64,000 bases of DNA, taken from positions 10,113,501-10,177,500 of the forward strand of contig OY821745.1 of NCBI GenBank assembly GCA_963682055.1, in the 5' to 3' direction. The position numbers and the translations under genes were made by a program. This DNA comes from Primula veris (Eukaryota > Streptophyta > Magnoliopsida > Ericales > Primulaceae). The notes below the pieces were generated by a model, which saw nothing but the letters and a program-made list of their open reading frames with translations, ran no database searches and was not told the origin of the DNA. The number at the start of each line of letters is the position of its first letter. Position 1 is the stretch's first letter. Positions 28,624-35,400 of the stretch are shown piece after piece.

Positions 28624-28932
28624 CAGAACACGAACACAAATTGTAGTACTAAGTGAAAATTGTTCCTAATTATTAACACTAATAACAAATCCTTTTGGAA
28701 GATTATATTAAATTATTTCCACTACTTAGTAATCAATAGTTCATTCAATATATTTCCACTACTTAGTAATCAATAGTTCATTCAATATATATAAAAATAA
28801 AGATATATTATGTAGAAAGTTTAGTCCTAGGTGAAAATTGTCCCTAATTATACACAATAACAGCAAAGCAAGAGCTCAATAAAGCCTTTTAACAGATTAA
28901 ATTAAACTACTTCCACTACTAACTAGTAATCA

Positions 28933-28965
<33 letters not shown>

Positions 28966-29220
28966 TTGTGGTGCTATACCATGAGAGGATTGGGAGGGTG
29001 ACGTGGCAACAGCTCTAATAGGAGAAACTGAAAAGTGTCTCTTAAGGTGTAACGAGGGCCTGGATGTGGATATTAAGGTGACGTGGCGGCGGAGGAGAGA
29101 TCGACGGCGGCGGAGGAAGGCGGCGGAGCGGTGGCAAGAGAGGCGAGATATTGAACGAGAAAATAGCCTCGTGCATACCAGCGGCGAGGAGAGAGAACGT
29201 AGCGCGACTGCCCTCTCCAT
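15126..29220 (-). CDS. PREP1: presequence protease (M16C metallopeptidase), mitochondrial/chloroplast, 19 exons
   Basis: Degrades cleaved targeting peptides in mitochondria and plastids. Exons: 29220-28980, 23465-23282, 23011-22837, 22749-22617, 22531-22461, 21977-21894, 21494-21404, 20869-20349, 19876-19712, 19620-19402, 19314-19187, 18354-18165, 17729-17646, 17512-17415, 16894-16630, 16489-16327, 16132-15952, 15774-15703, 15267-15126. The sum is 3207 bp (1068 aa), near the ~1080 aa of Arabidopsis PREP1. Residues 1-80 are an Arg/Ser-rich transit peptide with no acidic residue after the MER start. The inverted zinc motif HILEH is at about 150-154. The EGWHYELN helix supplies the distal glutamate. 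The C-terminal half keeps GGISVYPFTSSVRGK and VRVSGGAYGGF. The protein ends DFLEVKNVL. All introns are GT-AG except intron 5 (GC-AG). Intron 1 is 5.5 kb and contains five further exon-1 copies. Copy B could be an alternative first exon. Confidence 0.96.
17108..17232 (+). repeat. dispersed intronic repeat, copy 1 (pair with 23592-23707)
   Basis: Lies in PREP intron 14. It shares GAGCTGCAGATTAAAAATAA and following GATGGA with the segment at 23592-23707, then CATTAGCTAATGGGACCT versus CATTCGCTAATGGGACCT, in the same orientation. It is probably a small mobile-element relic. Confidence 0.65.
19973..20289. mobile_element. candidate MITE in PREP intron 8
   Basis: The left end CAATGATCCCCATACTT and the right end (reverse complement CAATGATCCTTTTAGTTTG) form imperfect terminal inverted repeats. 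Internal lines such as GACCCCCGTAGTTTAAAT resemble the pyrimidine-rich ends of plant Mutator-like MITEs. No target duplication was identified. Confidence 0.38.
22459..22460 (-). other. GC splice donor of PREP intron 5
   Basis: Exon 5 ends ...TCT CAA CAG and the intron starts GCAAGT. The next exon (GCC CTT TTC CCA...) continues in frame after a normal CAG acceptor. The nearest GT is 4 bp downstream and would break the frame. The remaining donor bases (CAG before, AAGT after) match the consensus strongly, as is usual for GC-AG introns. Confidence 0.85.
23592..23707 (+). repeat. dispersed intronic repeat, copy 2 (pair with 17108-17232)
   Basis: Lies in PREP intron 1 between exon 2 and the exon-1 array. 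It has the same orientation and order of words as the copy in intron 14. Confidence 0.65.
23881..24190. repeat. AC/TA-rich microsatellites at the edge of the PREP array
   Basis: Runs of ACACAC and ATATAT recur at about 23881-23960 and 24118-24170. Further runs inside the array lie at about 24835-24900, 26615-26660, 27985-28026, 28583-28622 and 28935-28966. Each belongs to the microsatellite section of an array monomer. Confidence 0.9.
24348..24578 (-). pseudogene. PREP exon-1 copy A (nearest exon 2), frameshifted
   Basis: Starts MERESALRSLSSPLVCTRLF like the outermost copy and ends at the same type of donor (CTCCAG|GTAC). It is 231 bp, a multiple of three, whereas splicing to exon 2 needs 3n+1. 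Compared with copy F it lacks 13 bp in the CCGCC-rich stretch after SCHRSAA. Spliced to exon 2 it would read out of frame. Confidence 0.9.
25076..25277 (-). CDS. PREP exon-1 copy B, intact frame, possible alternative first exon
   Basis: The ATG at 25277 opens MEREVAFRSLSSPLVGTRLF, followed by Arg/Ser-rich transit-peptide sequence (LLRRHITLVSTSRPS, HFAVSP, ATSPSQSSP). It runs to a donor (CCGG|GTATAA) in the phase required by exon 2. It is 202 bp (67 codons plus one base), 13 codons shorter than copy F through in-frame losses. It is the only inner copy with both start and frame preserved. It has only about 60 bp of leader homology upstream and no known promoter, so use as a first exon is an inference. 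Confidence 0.7.
25783..26007 (-). pseudogene. PREP exon-1 copy C, frameshifted
   Basis: The canonical ATG at 26007 opens MERAVALCSLSSPLVCTRLF but reaches a stop within the exon (after SSAATSP). The 225 bp length is in the wrong phase. An internal ATG at 25987 (MFSLLSARM) reads the downstream RRHVTLISTSRP frame in phase through the donor. It gives a scrambled N-terminus, so a functional transit peptide is unlikely but not excluded. Confidence 0.85.
26706..26919 (-). pseudogene. PREP exon-1 copy D, start codon lost (ATG to ATA)
   Basis: The whole exon is readable in the right frame and phase (214 bp, 3n+1; RSLSSPLVCTRLL through SPIRAVATSSSP to CTCCAG|GTAAAA). The initiator is ATA, and no in-frame ATG occurs in the exon. 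Confidence 0.88.
28177..28338 (-). pseudogene. PREP exon-1 copy E, internally deleted and frameshifted
   Basis: Has ATG (MERAAVPRSLSLSLS), an expanded CT/GA run and a donor (CCGG|GTACAT). It is shortened to 162 bp by deletions, and the frame at the donor is wrong (needs 3n+1). The readable frame lacks the HFSVSPIRAVA block. Confidence 0.88.
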
Positions 29221-29300
29221 TATTCTAGTAAGAGAAAGTGAGGGGTTATTGAACAGAGCTTGAAGAAGACGATGATAATAGTTATGCTATCTTATATGGA

Positions 29301-29897
29301 GGGTGAAATGCAAATAACCCCCTGAAAGTATGGATTATTTGTGCAATTAACCCCCCACACACCATCAAACTTTTGCAATTAATCGACAATGCCATATTTT
29401 AAAAGAAGATGTGCCTCTGTAGGTATAAAACACAATCAGAAAAAATATGTTTAGCTCTGAACCGTTTGATCCAGTGACCAAACACAGTTTTTCTGACTAT
29501 CAGATGCTCATTTTCCTTTTTTAAATGATGTGATTTTACACTTGATGGTCCGTTTTGATTGGTTTTTCATCATTTATATTAGATATTCATGCATATCAAG
29601 TAACTTTTTACTAAATAACACAAAAAAATAGTTTTTCTCACTCAAAATGATTTTTTTAAAATAAAGCTTATTCTCGTTGCTTTTTTACGATAATTGTTAT
29701 CATACTATTTATATTTTATATCATACAAGTAATTTTGTAAAATGAACAAATGAGTAAAAATTTAGGCCATTTTAAAGATGAACTTGGGGGGTCTTTGCAA
29801 AAGTTTCATAGCTTATTTGGGTTGATTGTAATAATTATTAGTTTATTGGGTTATTTGGAAATGACTCATAGTTCCAGGGGTTATTTGCATTTTACCC
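29301..29897. mobile_element. Mutator-like MITE 80 bp upstream of PREP start
   Basis: The left end is GGGTGAAATGCAAATAACCC. The right end, reverse-complemented, is GGGTAAAATGCAAATAACCC, and similarity continues for about 50 bp. The flanks are TTATATGGA (29292-29300) and TTATATGTA (29898-29906), a 9 bp target duplication with one mismatch, as expected for Mutator-like elements. There is no transposase in the 597 bp. It sits in the PREP promoter or distal 5' leader. Confidence 0.82.
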
Positions 29898-30099
29898 TTA
29901 TATGTATGCATTATGCATTTATGCATTTTACCCTTATAATTATTTATTTTTGTGAAGGGAAATAAGGATAGACGTGGCTTGAGCAAGAAGGCTCGTTTCT
30001 ATTTCATGTTAATTGCACTGATGGTGTACTGGTCTGAAGTAAGGTACACTAGTTACTCCTATCGAGTCTTGTTTAGTAACATCGTTTGAAGGTCGAGAT

Positions 30100-31460
30100 T
30101 GTTGGAAAAACATGTGAAAACATGGGTGTTTTCGAATTGTCACTGGACCAACTTCGGGTCATTATTTCGTGTAACAGCGCTGAGTTGTTTATACCGTACT
30201 CAACGTGTTTGTGTAGCCCGTGTGATGAGCTTCGTAACGGTATATCACATGACCTATTCGGAGAATGGGTGTGAATACAAAATGGCTTCAAAGTTGGTGT
30301 CTCGAAAGCTCAAATCTGGAAAAAACCGAAATGGTAAAGTAAAACCATTTAGTATAATCCCATATTGAAATATTAAGAGTTAATTTTACAATATATATAC
30401 CAAACCAACCCATGTTATTAAATTAACATGCCACATACACCTAAGAATATTAGTGTGTACCACACGTGCTCGCTCGTGTCTCGGGTCTCGGGCACGGGCG
30501 TGGGATTTGGGATTTGGGATTTGGGTCCAAACCCGAATAGGGAGTTTTGTATAAAATACAAAGCAGTCCCTAGAGTTTTCAGCAACAGAAACGCCAGCAA
30601 TGAATGAGATTAAATGTTATGGTTTCAGAATTGATTGAGCGGATTCTGGGGGTGTAACTCACAGAATTAAAGACCAACATTTATGGCTGCGGTTTTATTA
30701 GAGCCTATAAAAGGCAGCCATCCCCCTCTCATTTCAACACACCAGAACACACAACTCACAGCATAGCATACACATTAGAGAGAGAGAACCGCACCACCAA
30801 CAGCTCGACCTGTGGTTCGGTGCCGATTTTCATACGAGCCACTCAGTGACAAGAGTTGTACCTTGGGAACAAAGTCCCGAAACCAGAAACCTCTAAAAGT
30901 GATTCGAGAAATATTGTTTAAGGGAAACTGCCCAGCAGTTGTCTCTCTTTTTTAATCTTCTGTTCTTTCATTTCAGTACATTTAATTTTTTGTTCTTTCA
31001 TTTCAGTACTGTTTTACATTCTGTATTTTATTTTTTGTGCTGTTTACTTTCTGTCTTTATTTTCCAGTACCGTTAGTTTTTCTGTAATTTCATTTCAGTC
31101 CTTTCTTATTCTGTAATTTCTAAATTCTGTAATTTACTTTTCTGTATTTACAGAAACAGTCCAGCAGTTTAGTAAATATACTATTCTGTCTGGCAGTTTC
31201 TTTAATTGTCAAAACAGCACAGCAGTTAGTTATTATACTATTCTGTCTGGCAGTTTCAAACAATTACAAATCAGTCCAGCAGTTTAATAATTTATATTAA
31301 TCTGTCTGGAATTTTAATTAGTGTAATTTAAATTCTGTACGAGTCAGGAATTGTAATTTATATTCCATTTGTGAGAAATAAATTGTTATTTCCATTGCGT
31401 TCCTGTCTTTTATTTATTGTCCTTTCAATTATTGTATTCGAAATAGTACCAAAACCAACA
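30100..31460 (+). mobile_element. solo LTR, copia-type family (copy 1)
   Basis: Starts TGTTGGAAAAACATG and ends AAAACCAACA, with a perfect 5 bp target duplication GAGAT (30095-30099 and 31461-31465). No primer site, coding region or second LTR is attached, so it is a solo LTR left by recombination. A TATA box (CCTATAAAAGG, about 30704-30714) and a leader follow. It shares long stretches with the LTR at 34413-35759, including the TGTACCACACACGTG-like word, GGGATTTGG, GCAGTCCCTAGAGTT and GTTGTACCTTGGGA. Confidence 0.93.
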
Positions 31461-32406
31461 GAGATTGGATCAGTAGTTAAGTGTACCACATAAATAATGT
31501 ATTCGGCAACATATTTGAGTACGGACTACAAATAATGCAAATTAGGTGCATTTCTAATACCATGTGAGGGTATTAGATATAGTCCACTCCGTATGTGATT
31601 ATATATTCGGCCTTCTTCTTAATCATGCTCGTAATATGGATTGGATAATTAGTCACATGACTAATAGTTTCGAAACCAAATAAGGCCTTGAATCTTTTTG
31701 TCACTGTTTATCTCGTGTAACACCCCATCAAGTCAAATTAACCAGCCAGCTTAGACACCAGTTTTCGAATAAGACGCAATTTTATTATAAAATTTGTTAC
31801 AGATTAAACACGTTTTTCCTGCTTGAATAATACAAGACTAACTTGCTTTGATAATAAGAAAAAGTGAAGAAACTAGCCAATTTCATTAGCCATTATTTGA
31901 GTGAGCCAAAGAGCTCAATAAACATGCTTTTCTCCTTATACCCGCTCTACTTATCACTCCCGTTTTAGCGCCTTGACCAAAAAATATTCCGTGTGGGTTC
32001 TTACTTCTTAAATCTTATCGAAAACGCTTAAAAAAAGTAGCAAAAAAAGGCTATTTATCTATCGAAAGTCAGAACTCAGTAGCATACTAGCATAGTAGCG
32101 TGAATGTAATTATCTTGAGAACTTATTGACTTGTTGCCTTGTCCTTAATTGTTACCCGCGGAATTAGAATGTTGGTGTGGTTGAGACTGAATTAAATATG
32201 TAAATAATTTTTTAATTATGAGAGTTCTGAAAGACTATGAATTTCAAATTTCCACCAAAATATATGGAATATTTTTAAGTGTTTTCTCAATATGTGAGGT
32301 GTTTGAGTCACTTTTAGCCTATACGTAATTCCTCTCCTGCCGTAAAGGATACTTATATACACACCTTAACATAACATGTCTCATTCATATCTCTCTATAG
32401 ACTACA
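31461..32406. promoter_or_regulatory. upstream region of the carboxylesterase gene
   Basis: No gene seen. A TATA-like ACTTATATACACACC at about 32349-32363 lies about 50 bp before the ATG and could be the core promoter. A stretch beginning TGTAACACCCCATCAAGTC (about 31716) resembles the start of a gypsy-type LTR, but no end or target duplication was found. Confidence 0.4.
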
Positions 32407-35400
32407 ATGGAGTTATCAAGCAACAAGGACGAAATTGCTTTCGAAGCCCCACCACACTTCCGTGCCTACAAAGACGGTCGCATGGAACGTTTCTTCGGAA
32501 CCGATCATGTGTCACCATCTCAAGACCCCGTCACATGCACTCTCTCGAAAGACGTCGCGGTTTCTCCTTCTCTGTCCTTACGCTTGTTCAAGCCCAAAAA
32601 TGTTACTAAAAAGGTTCCGGTCCTTGTTTACTATCATGGGGGAGGTTGGTGCTTCGGGTCGGCTTTTTGCCCAACTTATCATGATCATCTCAATGACTTG
32701 GTCGCTAAAGGCGAAGTGATAGGGGTGTCGGTTGAGTATAGGCTTGCGCCGGAGTATCCGTTGCCGATAGCGTATGAGGATTCTTGGGAGGCTCTCAAGT
32801 GGGTCGCTTCTCATTCCGATGGACAAGGTATTAAGTGTTTGTTTGGTTATACCCTAGGTAACACGGATACTTCGGAAATGACGATCTATCTGGTACGGTA
32901 CGTATGTGATACCGATACCCTTTTAAAGTTAGGACGTATCAGATAATTATATTGGTAGTAAAAGCAAATAATTTTATTGGTAATAAAAATAAATATGATA
33001 ATAAGAAAGCAATAGATACTAAAACGGAATACTATAATAGTCACTGATAGAACACAATTAAAAACATTTTGATCTTCTTATATCTTTGAGTTTGTTTATT
33101 TTTCACTGAAATATGCTAAACCTATGCATATCGATGTCATGTTCACCGTACTAATGTTTAGAACTAATAATTCATCTTTGAGCATGACTTTAATTTATTT
33201 TTTCTTTATGTACAAATACTATTATACATTTTATAAATCTTAATATGCATTTTATAAAATTGTGTCAAAATAATGGCCTATCTTAAACTTACCGTATCCA
33301 AGTATTTTAAAAAATAAATCATACATCGTACTCGTATCGTAACAGGTACGATACTCGTAACCATAGCCATACAACTTAGATGATTATAAATACTCCATTA
33401 AGAAAATTAGGGTGGATTTGAGTTTGGAGGAGAAAGTTGGTATCATCGACTTTGAAACTTCTAGCATTTTCAGGTCAAACTAAGAAATTTTAGGACTATT
33501 ATGCCAGTTTATTTATATCTCAGGACTCTGAGTTTGTTTTTGAAAATAAAATAAAAAATAAACCAATGTTGAGTCTTGTCTGGATTGCTTTACAGATGTA
33601 TGTAGATATTGATATATAATTTTTATTTTTTTTGGTAACATGTTGAGATATTTGACTTGTCTGTAAATAACTTGTCTGTAAATAACTTTAATTAATAATC
33701 TTTGCCCTTTGTTGTGAATTAGTATAAACCGTGTAGAAGTAGTTGCAGACAGTACAAGTACTCCACAATTATGAAAAGTAATCAAACCAATGAAAATTTA
33801 TGAATTTGGCTCGGTTTGGTTTGGTTTGGAGCAAATTAATACATGCAACCAAACCAAACCACTAAAAGTCGGCTTGATCGGGTTCAGCTTAATCAGTTTA
33901 AACTATAATTAATAATAAAATCAAAATACATTTTAGTAAGCATTAACGTTTAATTGATGTTACAAAAAAACATGTTAATGGAATATAACAAATGCTTACG
34001 TTAAACATTAGAAATAGAACCTCTTTTACGAATAACGAACAAATGAAACAAACAAAATGACACAAAAAATTAAGTTATTTATAAATTATAATTATATATA
34101 TAATATTAATGCATATTACAATCAATTCGGATCGGTTTCAAAAACAGTCAAACCGTAATCTAATTAATTAAATCGGTTTGTAAATTTTTAAACCAAACCG
34201 AATAGCAACCAGTTTGGTTTGATTTTTGATTGGTTCGGCTTCATTCAATAGACTTATACTCACCCGGTCACGCCTAACCGCAACCCTTATCACCCTATTA
34301 CAAATTAATGTTTAGTGCTGATATAATTTATGTATACAGATTACAGACCCATAAAGTAGGTTTGGTACAACACTACTACAATTTGATCAGTAGTTAGTAG
34401 CTACCATAAGTATGTTGGAAAAAATGTGTAGGAAAACATGTTTTAAACATGGTTGTTCCAAACTGGTCAGGAACCATCTTTGAGTCAATTTTTAATGCGA
34501 CTCCTCAGTTTTTCTGAGGCCATACTCTATGCGTTTGAGTAGCTCGTGCGACGAGCTTCGCAACGGTATATCGCATGACCAATTCGGAGGAATGGTGTGA
34601 ATGATAATTGGACTCGAATGTTGGTACTCGAAAGAGGGAAAAACCGAAATCTGGAAAATGGAGTAGAGAGTGGGAATAAACCATGAGGGTTATCCCACAT
34701 TGGAAAATCAAGGTTGATTTTTACTCTATATATACAAGTCCATCCCATATAGTTGGTAAACTAATAAAGTCCACATACCCATGAGTGGGTCAGTGTGTAC
34801 CACACACGTGCGCGCTCGCTCGGGTCACAGGCCGCGGGATTTGGAATTTGGGGAATGTCTTGGGTCTCGGGTCTTGTACTAATCTGAAAAGGGACTTTTG
34901 CATATTTGCAATAGCAGTCCCTAGAGTTCCAGAAGGTTTGAGGCGGATTCTGGGGATGTAACTCCCAGAAGTAAATGACCACATTTAATTCTGCGGTTTC
35001 AGAATCCTCTATAAAGAGACAGCCATCCTCTCACATTCTAACACACATGAAATCGGTATCTTCTCTCTAACATTCAAAAGCAGCATATATTTTTTTTATT
35101 CATAGCACTTAGAAACCAGAGAGAACCACCCACTAAAAGCTCGACTTAGACTCGTCGCCAGTTTCCGACGAGTCTTCCGAGAGACGTTGTACCTTGGGAT
35201 CGAAGCGCCAACGCAACCAGAAACCTTAAGGTGGTTGGGCGAATATCGGCTAAGGGCATACTGTTAACAGTAGCCTCGTCTGATTGTTTTTCTATTCTGT
35301 CCATTTATTTTTCCGCTCTTAAATTCTGTTTTTACATTCTGTTTTTCCAATTCAGTATTTTAATATTCTGTCCTTAGCTGTAGCTTTTATATTCTGTTTG

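Larger units (their letters stand above)
24030..29283 (-). repeat. higher-order tandem array carrying six copies of PREP exon 1
   Basis: About 24 diverged monomers of roughly 140-200 bp are recognisable by the box AAGCCTTTTAGCAGATTAAA followed by an ACTACTTCCACTACTTAGTA-like word. An AC/TA microsatellite, TTGTAGTACTAA and AATTATAAACACTAATAGCA follow. Boxes lie near 24052, 24245, 24620, 24775, 24992, 25360, 25510, 25675, 26090, 26250, 26396, 26563, 26990, 27145, 27300, 27478, 27616, 27765, 27910, 28375, 28527, 28690 and 28885. Every third to seventh monomer is interrupted by a ~300 bp block with PREP exon 1, about 60 bp of upstream leader and its splice donor. Exon copies start 699, 730, 912, 1419 and 882 bp apart. 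This is a nested, multi-step duplication of exon 1 with intron-1 sequence. Confidence 0.92.

Noticed and set aside
23280..29220. A CRISPR-like reading of the regularly spaced repeats in this interval
   Set aside because: The monomers are long, diverged, contain exon copies and lie in a plant nuclear intron; none of the hallmarks of a CRISPR array apply.
30086..30368. 62-89 codon plus-strand frames within the first solo LTR
   Set aside because: They fall wholly inside LTR sequence shared with 34413-35759, where the frames are not conserved.
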